Below the pieces are notes generated by a model. That model was not told the origin of the DNA. It did not search any database and saw nothing but the letters and a program-made list of their open reading frames with translations. Both the position numbers and the translations under genes were made by a program. From positions 558,001-622,000 of the forward strand of contig NZ_JAUSZX010000001.1 of assembly GCF_030818015.1 (NCBI RefSeq): a stretch of 64,000 nucleotides of DNA, read 5' to 3'. Source of the stretch: Arthrobacter globiformis. Lineage in GTDB: Bacteria; Actinomycetota; Actinomycetes; Actinomycetales; Micrococcaceae. Positions 1 through 8,432 of this stretch are shown here, in pieces (the stretch's first letter is position 1; each line of letters starts with the position of its first letter).

Positions 1-1
1 C

Positions 2-781
2 GCCGCCGACGGGCGGACACTGCCCGCCACTGTCCGCGTCCAGGTCACGGCGGGAACAGCCGACAACGTGGCCGATGACCCCGAGGCCACGTTCAGCGCC
101 ACGTTCACCGAGCCGGGCTACGGCACGGCAGGGCTGGGCAACGGCAACCTGACGGACAAGGCCTGGTCCAACTGGAAGTCGGGTGCCAAGAACACCACCG
201 ACACCCTGTCCGTGGCGCTCGCGAACCAGAAAACAGTGACCGGCGTGAGGGTCCACTTCTACCGCGACGGATCCACCGACAGCTACGCCCAAAGCCTCCA
301 GGCGCAGACCAAGGCAGCCGACGGCACGTGGCAGAACGCTGGCGGCCCGGTCCCGGTCCCCGGCGGCAGCCCGGCCCCGGTGGTTACGGTTCCGGTTGCC
401 AATGTGGACACCAGTGACGTCCGCGTGGTGCTCACCGCCCGGCCGAACACCCACATGACGGTCAGCGAAGTGCAGGTGCTGGCGCTGGCTCCGGGCAAGT
501 CCTCCGACGCCGCCGCGGCGGGAATCTCCGTCAACGGCCAGCCACTGGCCGGCTTCGACCCGGGCGTCACCTCCTACCGGACCGGCGCCCAGGGGGCACG
601 CCAGGAGGTCACGGCCACCGCGGCAGACCCCTACGCCACGGTCACAGTCCAGCAATCAGACGCAGTGCAGCAATCAAATAAAGTGCAGCAGGCGGACACG
701 CAATCCGGAACCGCGGTGGTCACGGTTCGAAGTGAAGACGGAAGCCAGACCCGGACGTACGAGGTCGTTTTCGCCAGGTAG
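2..781 (+). CDS. C-terminal part of a secreted glycoside-hydrolase-like protein (5' end outside window)
   Basis: The reading frame is open from the left edge (codons start at base 2) and ends with TAG at 779-781, so about 259 C-terminal residues are visible. The first part (SATFTEPGYGTAGLGNG, then a VHFYRDGSTDSYAQ stretch) looks like a discoidin/F5-8 type C carbohydrate-binding module. The last part (GISVNGQPLAGFDPG through TYEVVFAR) looks like a cadherin-like beta-sandwich domain. Both are typical tails of large extracellular glycoside hydrolases of actinobacteria. The catalytic domain is not in the window, so the enzyme family cannot be named. Between the two strands of the last domain an 18-bp unit is repeated three times (647-700), giving VQQSDAVQQSNKVQQAD. 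It converges on the ROK regulator gene and sits beside pentose-utilisation genes, which suggests a plant-polysaccharide substrate; that is inference. Confidence 0.7.
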   Translation, partial: AADGRTLPATVRVQVTAGTADNVADDPEATFSATFTEPGYGTAGLGNGNLTDKAWSNWKSGAKNTTDTLSVALANQKTVTGVRVHFYRDGSTDSYAQSLQAQTKAADGTWQNAGGPVPVPGGSPAPVVTVPVANVDTSDVRVVLTARPNTHMTVSEVQVLALAPGKSSDAAAAGISVNGQPLAGFDPGVTSYRTGAQGARQEVTATAADPYATVTVQQSDAVQQSNKVQQADTQSGTAVVTVRSEDGSQTRTYEVVFAR

Positions 782-784
782 GAA

Positions 785-823
785 GCTGGGTTCCGTCGCC
801 GCTATTCCGCGACGGAACCCAGC
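785..823. terminator. Bidirectional terminator hairpin overlapping the 3' end of the ROK gene
   Basis: Perfect 15-bp arms at 785-799 and 809-823 (GCTGGGTTCCGTCGC and its complement) enclose a 9-nt loop. The hairpin begins 3 bp after the stop of the glycoside-hydrolase-like gene. It includes the last codons and stop (802-804) of the convergent ROK gene. No long T-run follows. It probably serves both convergent genes. Confidence 0.65.
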
Positions 824-2013
824 CCCGTGGGGTCCGCCAGGAACCGGGCGAATCCCAGTTCCGCGGCGCCGATCATCATCAGATTGGACCCGAGTGCCGC
901 GGGGTGCACCTTGGCCTGGGCGGCCGGCCCGTCCATCGCCTGGGAGAGCAGCAGCTCGTCGAGGGTGGTCGGCGCGAGCGCGTAAAGGACCCCCAGGAAA
1001 CCGTCGAGGATGATCACCTCCGGGTTGAAGGTGTTGACGGCGTTCCGGAGCGCGATGGCCAGGAAGCCCAGCTGCCGGGAGATCTCCTCTGCGACGGCGG
1101 GGCTGCCTGACGCCCTCAGGGCCTGTTCCAGCTGGGGCGTGTCGCCGCCGCTGAGGCCGAGGACTTCGAAGAGCCGTCCTTGGGACACCTCTGTTTCCAG
1201 GCAGCCGGTGGCGCCGCAGTGGCACTGTTCGCCGGACGTGCGGACGAACGTGTGGCCCAGTTCCCCGGCGAAACCCGAGGCGCCGCGGAGCAGCATGCCG
1301 TTGGAAATGATCCCGCCGCCGATGCCGCTGGCGCCCCCGTTGAGGTACACGAGGTTGTCCCGCCCGGCACCGGCCCCGAAGATCAGTTCCGCCTCGGCCG
1401 CGAGCGAGGCGTCGTTGGCGGCCTGGCAGGCGTAACCGGTGGCTTCGCTTAGCATCCGGGCAACAGGCTCGTCCCGCCAGCCCAGGTGCGGCGCGTGGCG
1501 GACCGTTCCGTCGTCGGGGTTTACCAGGCCGGGCACCGCCACACCAATGCCGGTGATCCGGTACGAGTGGTCCAGCTCCGTGCGCATCCCCTCGATCACG
1601 GCAGCGGCGATGTTCACCGCTTCCCGTGCACTGGGAATCCGTTCGGTGGCGAACCGGATCTTCTTTTGGACGATGCCGCCCAGGTTGACCAGCCCGATGG
1701 TGACGGCGTCGATCTCCGGGTAGACGGCGAGCGCCGCGATGGAAGGGCTCGGACGCACCTCGGGGCTGGGCCGGCCCACTTGTGCTTCGCCGATGGGCGC
1801 CGTCTCGTAGACCAGGCCGAGGGCGGCCAGCTGGCCGATCAAGGTTCCGACCGTTGACCTGTTGAGCCCGGTCCTTTTCGTCAGCTGCGCCCGGCTGAGG
1901 ACGCGGTGATGGTGGACCAGGGACGTGATCAGCGCCAGGTTGTTCCGCCTGGAGGGGTCCAGCTCGCTGGGCGGGGCGGTCGGGGCAGCCCGTTGGCGAG
2001 GGGAAGGCATCAT
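802..2013 (-). CDS. ROK-family transcriptional regulator (XylR-type candidate)
   Basis: The 403-residue protein has an N-terminal winged helix-turn-helix (about residues 15-70, including RAQLTKRTGLNRSTVGTLI) followed by a ROK sugar-kinase-like domain. The ROK zinc motif CHCGATGCLE is intact. Repressors of this group bind DNA through the HTH and an inducing sugar through the ROK domain. The start is placed at the ATG at 2013 (a second ATG follows at 2010), because this puts it 10 bp after the alditol oxidase stop; the open frame runs further upstream into that gene. Co-transcription with the oxidase and proximity to xylAB suggest it is the xylose-responsive repressor of the locus. Specificity is inferred from context only. 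Confidence 0.85.
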   Translation of the reverse strand: MMPSPRQRAAPTAPPSELDPSRRNNLALITSLVHHHRVLSRAQLTKRTGLNRSTVGTLIGQLAALGLVYETAPIGEAQVGRPSPEVRPSPSIAALAVYPEIDAVTIGLVNLGGIVQKKIRFATERIPSAREAVNIAAAVIEGMRTELDHSYRITGIGVAVPGLVNPDDGTVRHAPHLGWRDEPVARMLSEATGYACQAANDASLAAEAELIFGAGAGRDNLVYLNGGASGIGGGIISNGMLLRGASGFAGELGHTFVRTSGEQCHCGATGCLETEVSQGRLFEVLGLSGGDTPQLEQALRASGSPAVAEEISRQLGFLAIALRNAVNTFNPEVIILDGFLGVLYALAPTTLDELLLSQAMDGPAAQAKVHPAALGSNLMMIGAAELGFARFLADPTGLGSVAE

Positions 2014-2023
2014 CGGAACGATA

Positions 2024-3310
2024 TCAGCTGCCGAGGACCTTGGTGTCGAGGAAATCGTTGCGGAATTTCCCCTCCGGATCGAGGCGGCCCACGAGGGCCT
2101 TAAAGTCGGCGAAGCGCGGGTAAAGCGGCGCGAGGCGGGAGGCATCGGCGTCGAACAGTTTGCCCCAGTGCGGACGGGCGCCGAACGGCGCCAGCTCGGC
2201 CTCGATCACCGGGAGCACGGCCTCGACGGCGGGCTGGTCCTGCCGCCAGGTGAGGTGCAGCCCGATGCTGTCGGTTCCGTAGTTCGGGCTTAGCCAGAGG
2301 CGGTCCGCTGCCATGGTGCGGATTTCCGAGACCAGCAGTAGCGGAGTCACCAAATGGGACAGCCGACGCATGGCCTCGATGGCGTCCACGGCGTGCCCGC
2401 GCGGGACCAGGTATTCGCTTTGCAGCTCGGCGCCCTTGCTGGGGGTGAACTCCATCCGGAAGTGGGCCAGCCTGTCCGACCACGGGCCGGCCACGCCCAG
2501 CTGCTGCGTGCAGGTGCTGCCGGAAACCCCGGCGATGGGATGCCGGGCTTCGGTGGCCGGGCTGCCGCCGTAGAAACTGGCGGGTTCCGCTGCGGCTTCC
2601 GCCTCCGTCCGGGACTTGAGCCACGCCTGGCCGATCCGGTCCCCGCTCCAGTCGGTGAAGAGACTGACGCTGTACGCCGAGGAGGTGACGCCGTCGAAAT
2701 CCTCCAGCACCTGGTCCCACGGGAGGTTCTCAAAGACCCTCTGCGTCACCGGGAAGGCAGGTTCGATGTCCAGCGTCAGGCTGCTGACCACGCCGAGGGC
2801 GCCAAGGCTCACCACCATTCCGTCGAAGTCCGGGGTTTCGCCGCGGCGGGCGGTGAGAATCCCGCCGTCGGCTGTCACAAGCTCAAGGCCGGCGACGGCG
2901 GTGGCCAGGTTGCCGTTTCGGTCGCCTGATCCGTGCGTGGCGGTGGCGACGGCCCCGGCCACCGAGATGTGGGGGAGGGAAGCCAGGTTGTGCAGCGCGT
3001 AGCCTTGCCGCTGCAGCTCCGCCGCCAGGGTCCCGTACCGGGTTCCGCCGCTCACAGTCACTGTCATGTTCGCGGAGTCCACGTCGATGGCGGGTGCGAG
3101 GTATTCGAGCGAGACCATTGCACCGGTGGTGTCGGCGATGCGGTTGAAGGAGTGCCGCGAGCCAAGCGCGCGAAGCCGGGACGCGCCCGCAACCAGGTCC
3201 TGAAGCTCCGCCACGGTCCGGGGTTCCCGCACCTCGGCGGCGGCGTACCTGAGGTTGCCGGCCCAGTTGTACTCCTCGGTGTGCAGCTTAGTTCCTGCTT
3301 CGCTGGCCAT
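2024..3310 (-). CDS. FAD-dependent alditol (xylitol) oxidase family protein
   Basis: The 428-residue protein has the PCMH-type FAD-binding domain in its first half and a D-arabinono-lactone/alditol oxidase C-terminal domain. Its length fits the Streptomyces alditol oxidase class (about 420). The segment ALGSRHSFN, about 45 residues in, carries the His that in this family is covalently attached to FAD. These enzymes oxidise xylitol, sorbitol and related polyols with O2, giving the aldose and H2O2. The start at 3310 follows a GAAGGGCAG stretch; an upstream ATG at 3343 in the same frame is possible but unsupported. Divergent from xylA, it could feed xylitol into the xylose pathway as xylose. A gluconolactone-type or other sugar-lactone oxidase cannot be excluded. 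Confidence 0.8.
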   Translation of the reverse strand: MASEAGTKLHTEEYNWAGNLRYAAAEVREPRTVAELQDLVAGASRLRALGSRHSFNRIADTTGAMVSLEYLAPAIDVDSANMTVTVSGGTRYGTLAAELQRQGYALHNLASLPHISVAGAVATATHGSGDRNGNLATAVAGLELVTADGGILTARRGETPDFDGMVVSLGALGVVSSLTLDIEPAFPVTQRVFENLPWDQVLEDFDGVTSSAYSVSLFTDWSGDRIGQAWLKSRTEAEAAAEPASFYGGSPATEARHPIAGVSGSTCTQQLGVAGPWSDRLAHFRMEFTPSKGAELQSEYLVPRGHAVDAIEAMRRLSHLVTPLLLVSEIRTMAADRLWLSPNYGTDSIGLHLTWRQDQPAVEAVLPVIEAELAPFGARPHWGKLFDADASRLAPLYPRFADFKALVGRLDPEGKFRNDFLDTKVLGS

Positions 3311-3412
3311 TGCCTGCCCTTCGTTTGGTGTTTTAGAGAACATAACACTCCAGTCGGCCGCGAGGATAGGGTATCCGACCGCAGATCCTGATAATCCACC
3401 CCCGAAAAGCGG

Positions 3413-3460
3413 TTGACAGGTGGTCAAAACCTAATATGTTTGGTTGTGGAACATTTTAGG
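3413..3460 (+). promoter_or_regulatory. xylA promoter with two overlapping inverted repeats (candidate operators)
   Basis: A consensus -35 TTGACA lies at 3413-3418 and a -10-like TATGTT at 3435-3440, 16 bp apart. The -35 is inside a TTGAC-N5-GTCAA inverted repeat (3413-3427). The -10 is inside the left arm of a second repeat, CCTAATATGTT-N9-AACATTTTAGG (3430-3460), whose 11-bp arms have one mismatch. A repressor bound at either would block RNA polymerase. The ROK regulator encoded nearby is the likeliest binder. Its own transcript with the oxidase starts on the other side of this 196-bp divergent region. Confidence 0.6.
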
Positions 3461-3506
3461 GATCTTCCCGCGGGACAGGTCCCTCCAAACCAAACGGGAG
3501 CACTCA

Positions 3507-4697
3507 ATGGCGATTCAGCCCACGCGTGATGACAAGTTTTCCTTCGGCCTGTGGACCATCGGCTGGGAGGCGCAGGACCAGTTCGGTTCCGCGACCCGCC
3601 CGCCGCTGGACACCGTGGAAGCCATCAACCGGCTCAGCGATCTGGGCGCCTACGGCATCACCTTCCACGACAACGACCTCTTCCCGTTCGGCTGCTCCGC
3701 GGCTGACCGGCAGCGGGAGATCGACCGCCTGACCGGCGCGCTGAAGACCACCGGCATGGTGGTGCCCATGGTCACCACCAACCTGTTCAGCCACCCGGTC
3801 TTCAAGGACGGCGGCTTCACCAGCAACGACCGGGGTGTTCGCCGCTTTGCCCTGCGCAAGGTCCTGGAGAACATCGACCTCGCCGCCGAGCTGGGCGCTG
3901 AAACCTTCGTGATGTGGGGCGGACGCGAAGGCAGCGAGTATGACGCCGCCAAGGACATCCGTGGGGCCCTCGAGCGCTACCGCGAGGCCGTGAACCTGCT
4001 GGGCGACTACGTGACGGACAAGGGCTACAACATCCGCTTCGCAATCGAGCCCAAGCCCAACGAACCGCGCGGCGACATCCTGCTGCCCACGCTCGGCCAC
4101 GCCCTGGCGTTCATCGAGACCCTCGAGCGCCCGGAGCTTGTGGGCATCAACCCCGAAACCGGCCACGAGCAGATGGCCGGGCTGAACTTCACGCACGGCA
4201 TCGCCCAGGCGCTGTACCAGGGCAAGCTCTTTCACATCGACCTCAACGGCCAGCGCAGCATCAAGTTCGACCAGGACCTGGTGTTTGGCCACGGCGACCT
4301 GCAGAACGCTTTCTCCCTGGTCGACTTGCTGGAAAACGGCGGTCCGCAGGGCGGCCCCGCTTACGACGGCCCGCGCCACTTCGATTACAAGCCCAGCCGG
4401 ACCGAGGACATCAACGGCGTCTGGGATTCGGCGGCCGCCAACATGCAGACCTACCTGCTGCTCAAGGAGCGCGCCAAAGCCTTCCGTTCCGACCCCGAGG
4501 TGCAGGCTGCCCTGGAGGCGTCGAGGGTTTCCGAGATCAACGTCCCCACCCTGAACCCCGGCGAAGGCTACGAGCAGCTCCTCGCCGACAGGTCGGCGTA
4601 CGAGGATTTCGACGCCGACGCCTACTTCGGCGGCAAGGGCTTCGGCTTCGTCAAGCTTCAGCAGCTCTTCATCGAGCACCTGCTCGGCGCCCGCTGA
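3507..4697 (+). CDS. xylA: Xylose isomerase
   Basis: Converts D-xylose to D-xylulose (EC 5.3.1.5) in the cytoplasm. The 396-residue length is that of class I actinobacterial enzymes. The catalytic His54 and Asp57 sit in [12 protein letters not shown], and the metal/catalytic Glu-Lys pair in [11 protein letters not shown]; further signatures are [36 protein letters not shown] and [10 protein letters not shown]. The start at 3507 is chosen because ACGGGAG precedes it at proper spacing and the protein then aligns from its usual MAIQPT start; the frame is open 63 bp further upstream. It is followed after 4 bp by xylB, so the two form an operon from the promoter at 3413-3440. Confidence 0.97.
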   Translation: MAIQPTRDDKFSFGLWTIGWEAQDQFGSATRPPLDTVEAINRLSDLGAYGITFHDNDLFPFGCSAADRQREIDRLTGALKTTGMVVPMVTTNLFSHPVFKDGGFTSNDRGVRRFALRKVLENIDLAAELGAETFVMWGGREGSEYDAAKDIRGALERYREAVNLLGDYVTDKGYNIRFAIEPKPNEPRGDILLPTLGHALAFIETLERPELVGINPETGHEQMAGLNFTHGIAQALYQGKLFHIDLNGQRSIKFDQDLVFGHGDLQNAFSLVDLLENGGPQGGPAYDGPRHFDYKPSRTEDINGVWDSAAANMQTYLLLKERAKAFRSDPEVQAALEASRVSEINVPTLNPGEGYEQLLADRSAYEDFDADAYFGGKGFGFVKLQQLFIEHLLGAR

Positions 4698-4701
4698 TAC
4701 T

Positions 4702-6258
4702 GTGACGGCCGCTCCCATGTCACTCGTTGCCGGGGTCGATTCCTCGACCCAAAGCTGCAAGGTGGTAGTGCTGGATGCTGAGACTGGCGCACTGGTCCGG
4801 GAGGGCCGTGCCGGCCATCCGGACGGCACCGAGGTTCACCCGGACCACTGGTGGCGGGCGCTCTCCGCAGCGCTCGACGACGCCGGCGGACTCGCCGGGG
4901 TCGGCGCGCTTTCCGTTGGTGGCCAGCAGCACGGCATGGTGCTGCTGGACCGGGAGGGCAACGTGCTGCGGCCGGCGCTGCTCTGGAACGACACCCGCTC
5001 GGCAGAGTCGGCCGCGGCCCTCACCGAAGAGGTTGGTGCCGAGGACTATGCGAAGCGGACAGGCCTGGTGCCTGTGGCCTCCTTCACGGTCACCAAGGTC
5101 CGCTGGGTCCGGGACCATGAGCCGGAGATCGCCAGCCGGGTCGCCGCCGTCGCCCTGCCGCACGACTGGCTGACGTGGCGCCTGCGGGGCTATGGCCCCG
5201 CCGATGCCAGCCCCCTGGGACCCGACCTGGGGCAGCTCACCACCGACCGCTCCGACGCCAGCGGCACCGGCTACTGGAACCCGGCAGCGGGCACCTATGA
5301 TCTGGAGTTGTTCAGCCTCGCCTTTGGCCGGCCCGCCGTCGAAGCCGGCCCGGATACGTTTGGTGCGTCCGGGTCGGGCAGTGACAGTCCAGGGGCCAGC
5401 GATGCAGTGATCCTGCCCCGGGTCCTGGCGCCCGGCGCCTCACCCGGCGAGGTCCATCCTTCCGTGGTGGGGGAGGTCGTGCCGACGGAACAGTTCGTGC
5501 TGCCAGTGCCGCCCATAAGACTTGGTGCCGGTGCGGGGGACAACGCCGCTGCGGCATTGGGCCTGGGCGCCAGGGCGGGCGACGTCGTCGTGTCCGTGGG
5601 CACCAGCGGGACGGTGTTCGCCGTCTCCGATGGGCCGATTGGCGACCCGGGCGGGACGGTGGCGGGCTTCGCGGACGCGAGCGGCCTTTTCCTGCCGATC
5701 GCCGTGACCCTTAATGCAGCGCGGGTGTTGACGTCGGTCGCCGGGCTGCTGGGCGTGGACTTCGGCGAGTTGTCCCGGCTGGCGCTGGACGCAGAACCGG
5801 GGGCGGGCGGCGTGGTGCTGGTCCCGTATTTCGAGGGGGAACGGACGCCCAACCTGCCCCGCGCGAGGGCCAGCTTCTCCGGGCTCACCATCGCCTCGAC
5901 CACACGCAGCAACATTGCCCGGGCCGCCATCGAAGGGATGCTGTGCGGGCTGGCGGGAGGACTCGATGCCCTCCGCGGCCTGGGCCACCCGGCCGAGCGG
6001 CTCCTGCTGATCGGCGGCGCCGTGCAGAACCCTGCGGTCCAGCGGATTGCGGCCCAGGTTTTCGACCTGCCCGTGCTGGTTCCGAGCCCCGGCGAGTACG
6101 TGGCCAGAGGTGCGGCTGTGCAGGCGGCCTGGGCGCTGACCGGCGAGCGGCCGAACTGGAAGGTGGCGCTGGACGGCCACCCCGAGCCGGACTTCCGTCC
6201 TGCGATTCTCGAGCAATACAGGGTGGAGCAGCGCAAGGTGGAGCAGGCCGCTGGTTGA
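4702..6258 (+). CDS. xylB: Xylulokinase (FGGY family)
   Basis: Phosphorylates D-xylulose to xylulose-5-phosphate for the pentose phosphate pathway. The FGGY fold is visible: the N-terminal phosphate loop [12 protein letters not shown], the substrate region [18 protein letters not shown], and the C-terminal ATP-binding [11 protein letters not shown] and [16 protein letters not shown]. Length is 518 residues from the GTG at 4702, or 513 from the ATG at 4717; family members are usually 480-500. The small excess lies in a loop of Gly/Ser/Asp-rich sequence around residues 215-245. It begins 4 bp after xylA. The stop TGA at 6256-6258 lies inside a dispersed CCGCTGGTTGAG repeat, so the last residues may have been set by repeat insertion. 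Confidence 0.93.
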   Translation: MTAAPMSLVAGVDSSTQSCKVVVLDAETGALVREGRAGHPDGTEVHPDHWWRALSAALDDAGGLAGVGALSVGGQQHGMVLLDREGNVLRPALLWNDTRSAESAAALTEEVGAEDYAKRTGLVPVASFTVTKVRWVRDHEPEIASRVAAVALPHDWLTWRLRGYGPADASPLGPDLGQLTTDRSDASGTGYWNPAAGTYDLELFSLAFGRPAVEAGPDTFGASGSGSDSPGASDAVILPRVLAPGASPGEVHPSVVGEVVPTEQFVLPVPPIRLGAGAGDNAAAALGLGARAGDVVVSVGTSGTVFAVSDGPIGDPGGTVAGFADASGLFLPIAVTLNAARVLTSVAGLLGVDFGELSRLALDAEPGAGGVVLVPYFEGERTPNLPRARASFSGLTIASTTRSNIARAAIEGMLCGLAGGLDALRGLGHPAERLLLIGGAVQNPAVQRIAAQVFDLPVLVPSPGEYVARGAAVQAAWALTGERPNWKVALDGHPEPDFRPAILEQYRVEQRKVEQAAG

Positions 6259-6297
6259 GTTTGTCGAAACCTGAGCCGCTGGTTGAGCTTGCCGAAG
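6248..6297. repeat. Two copies of a dispersed CCGCTGGTTGAG repeat at the end of xylB
   Basis: The 12-mer CCGCTGGTTGAG occurs at 6248-6259 and 6276-6287. The first continues as TTTGTCGAAACC and the second as CTTGCCGAAG. The first copy supplies the xylB stop codon. The same 12-mer occurs twice at 52573-52603, at the end of another gene. This looks like a genus-typical intergenic repeat family. Confidence 0.75.
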
Positions 6298-6380
6298 CCG
6301 AAGCCGAAGCCGAAGCCGAAGCCGAAGCCGAAGCCGACGCCGAAGCCGAAGCCGACGCCGACGTCGAAGCCGACGCCGAC
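6291..6380. repeat. Hexanucleotide tandem repeat, 15 units of GCCGAA/GCCGAC
   Basis: Fifteen contiguous hexamers: seven GCCGAA, then GCCGAC, two GCCGAA, two GCCGAC, one GTCGAA and two GCCGAC. The array starts in the GCCGAAG tail of the preceding dispersed repeat, which suggests growth by slippage. Both forward frames through it give meaningless EAEAEA or PKPKPK runs. I see no gene in 6259-6559; the rest of this stretch is presumably the 5' region of the HNH gene. Confidence 0.9.
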
Positions 6381-6559
6381 GCAGGCTCAGGGACCGGGCG
6401 CCCAACTGGGTAGCACTTCAGGGCGTTCCCAGGGCCGGGAAGGCCGTGAGCTGCTACTTAGTTTTCGTTCTCGGGTGGATTCAAGAAACTTTTGGATCAC
6501 GACCTCGGTTGGTGCCGGATCAGCGCTTTAATGTCGTACCCCCTTGGCAGACTGTGTTC

Positions 6560-8275
6560 ATGGAAGGCATCGGGAATTCAGCACTGACAGCAGGAGCGCC
6601 GCACGGTGACACCCTGCACGCTGCCGCGGTTCCCGACGCCCTTTTTCCGGACGCAGTTTTTCCCCTTGACGCGATTCCCCACGGTTGGTTCACGGACGAG
6701 GCTATTCCCTTCGACGAATTCGCAGATGACGAGTTCCTGGAGGACGGAGCTCCATACGACGATGACCTCGACGCCGCGTATCCGGCATCTATTCCGGAGG
6801 ACCCGTTTCCCGAGGCCCTGTTTGCCAATGTCCTGTTCGCCGATGCCCCTAGTCCCGACGGCGCTGCCTCCGGTGCGGGTACACCCCGGCCGAATATCGG
6901 GGACCGGGTCGCTGCGGCAAGGGTCCTTTTGCGGGCGGACCTCAGCACCGACTGTGCGGGCTTGATCGACCAGATGCAGGCATGGGAGAAGATCAAGTGC
7001 CTGATTGCCGGGCAACAGGCGAGGCTTGCCGTCGCCTTCGAGATCCGGCACCGCCAGGAACACGCCGAACACGGGGCGCAGACCAACCTCACCCCTCTGT
7101 CGGTCGAGGACCTGGGCAAGAAACGCCCCAAAGACCACAGCATGGGCGCAGCCGAGCAGATCGCCCTGGCCCGCGGCGAGTCCCCGCACCGCGGCGGCCG
7201 GCTGCTCGGCACGGCGAAGGCACTGGTGACCGAGATGCCGCCGCACACCCTGGGCGCTCTGGACACCGGACAGCTGAACGAAGAGCGCGTCATGCATGTC
7301 GTGAAAGAGACAGCCTGCCTGTCGGTGGATGACCGGGCCGCCGTCGATGAGGAGCTCGCCGCAGACACCGGAACCTTCACGGGCGCCGGAACCCGGGCCG
7401 TCATCGCCGCTGTGAAGGCCGCCGCTATCCGGCGGGACTCCCGCTCGGTCACCCAACGCGCGAGCCATGCCGCGTCGGAGCGGTCCGTGAGCCTGCGCCC
7501 GGCCCCGGACTGCATGACCTATTTGACGGCGCTGCTGCCCGCCCATGAGGGCGTCGCGGTCTACGCGGCCCTGACCCGGCAAGCGGACACCCTCAAGTCC
7601 GCCGGTGACGCGCGCTCCCGGAACCAGGCCATGGCCGACACCCTCGTCGAACGGACCACCGGCACCCCCGGCGGCATCGCAGGCGTAGAGATCAGCCTCG
7701 TCATGACCGACCGCACCCTCCTCCAAGCCGACAGCGAACCCGCCCGGATACCCGGCTACGGCATCGTCCCCGCCGCCTGGGCACGGACCCTGGTAACGCA
7801 GGAGCAGGGAGCGGGACGGAGACAAGATCCGACCCAGTTCCAGGATCCTGGCTGGCCGGATCGCCTCCAGCCCGCGGCGAGCGGCTCCACCGCCGATATG
7901 AAGGAGTTCAAAACCTGGGTCCGGCGGCTCTACACCGCCCCCGGGACCGGCGACCCGGTGGCCATGGACTCCCGAAGGCGGCTCTTCCCGCCAAAGCTGC
8001 GCCGCTTCATCCAAATACGCGACGACACCTGCCGGACCCCCTACTGCGACGCACCCATCCGCCACCACGACCACATCATCCCTTGGCACGAGAACGGCCC
8101 AACGTCCCTGGCCAACGGCGCTGGGCTCTGCGAAGCGTGCAACCACACCAAGGAACTGCCCGGCTGGAAAGCCCAACCCAGACCCGGCCCACGGCACACC
8201 ATCGAACTCACCACACCCACCGGCCACACCTACCACTCCACCGCACCACCGCTACCCGGCGCTGGACCGACCTGA
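6560..8275 (+). CDS. DUF222 / HNH endonuclease domain protein (13E12 family)
   Basis: The 571-residue protein has a DUF222 region in the middle (about residues 115-400) and a C-terminal HNH nuclease module with CRTPYCDAPIRHHDHIIPWH followed by N, then CEACNHTK; all metal and catalytic positions (C-C, HHDH, N, C-C) are intact. Such proteins are abundant and multicopy in Arthrobacter and relatives and are thought to be mobile or selfish nucleases, but their role is not established. The N-terminal 100 residues are unusual: acidic with recurrent A-[LVI]-F-P-[DE] steps (DALFPDAVFPLDAIP, then PEALFANVLFADAP). The start at 6560 is uncertain: no good ribosome site is seen, GTG 6554 is next to it and the frame is open to 6446. 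It stands alone between two sugar loci. Confidence 0.85.
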   Translation: MEGIGNSALTAGAPHGDTLHAAAVPDALFPDAVFPLDAIPHGWFTDEAIPFDEFADDEFLEDGAPYDDDLDAAYPASIPEDPFPEALFANVLFADAPSPDGAASGAGTPRPNIGDRVAAARVLLRADLSTDCAGLIDQMQAWEKIKCLIAGQQARLAVAFEIRHRQEHAEHGAQTNLTPLSVEDLGKKRPKDHSMGAAEQIALARGESPHRGGRLLGTAKALVTEMPPHTLGALDTGQLNEERVMHVVKETACLSVDDRAAVDEELAADTGTFTGAGTRAVIAAVKAAAIRRDSRSVTQRASHAASERSVSLRPAPDCMTYLTALLPAHEGVAVYAALTRQADTLKSAGDARSRNQAMADTLVERTTGTPGGIAGVEISLVMTDRTLLQADSEPARIPGYGIVPAAWARTLVTQEQGAGRRQDPTQFQDPGWPDRLQPAASGSTADMKEFKTWVRRLYTAPGTGDPVAMDSRRRLFPPKLRRFIQIRDDTCRTPYCDAPIRHHDHIIPWHENGPTSLANGAGLCEACNHTKELPGWKAQPRPGPRHTIELTTPTGHTYHSTAPPLPGAGPT

Positions 8276-8370
8276 ACCTGGGCGCGCGAAACCGGCAGGA
8301 GTGAAACCAACCCTGCCCGTAACCACCCTGTCCGGAACCAGCCAGCCGGAACACTAGAAGCGAAGCCGCA

Positions 8371-8416
8371 ACCGGTGAAGCGGCGGCGGAAATACCGCCG
8401 CCGCGGAACCCGGTTA
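8371..8416. terminator. Terminator hairpin between convergent HNH gene and dehydrogenase gene
   Basis: Perfect 10-bp arms GCGGCGGCGG (8381-8390) and its complement (8396-8405) with loop AAATA, extended by outer arms AACCGG (8371-8376) and CCGGTT (8411-8416). It lies in the 157-bp gap between two convergent genes and probably ends both transcripts. Confidence 0.65.
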
Positions 8417-8432
8417 GGGGAGGAGTTGGCTC

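Noticed and set aside
3504..4829. Long open frame (441 codons) on the minus strand opposite xylA
   Set aside because: It mirrors xylA codon structure, has no ribosome site and no recognisable domain; xylA itself is certain.
6283..6531. Frames reading PKPKPK or AEAEAE through the hexamer array
   Set aside because: They are consequences of the 6-bp repeat, with no ribosome site or flanking protein sequence.
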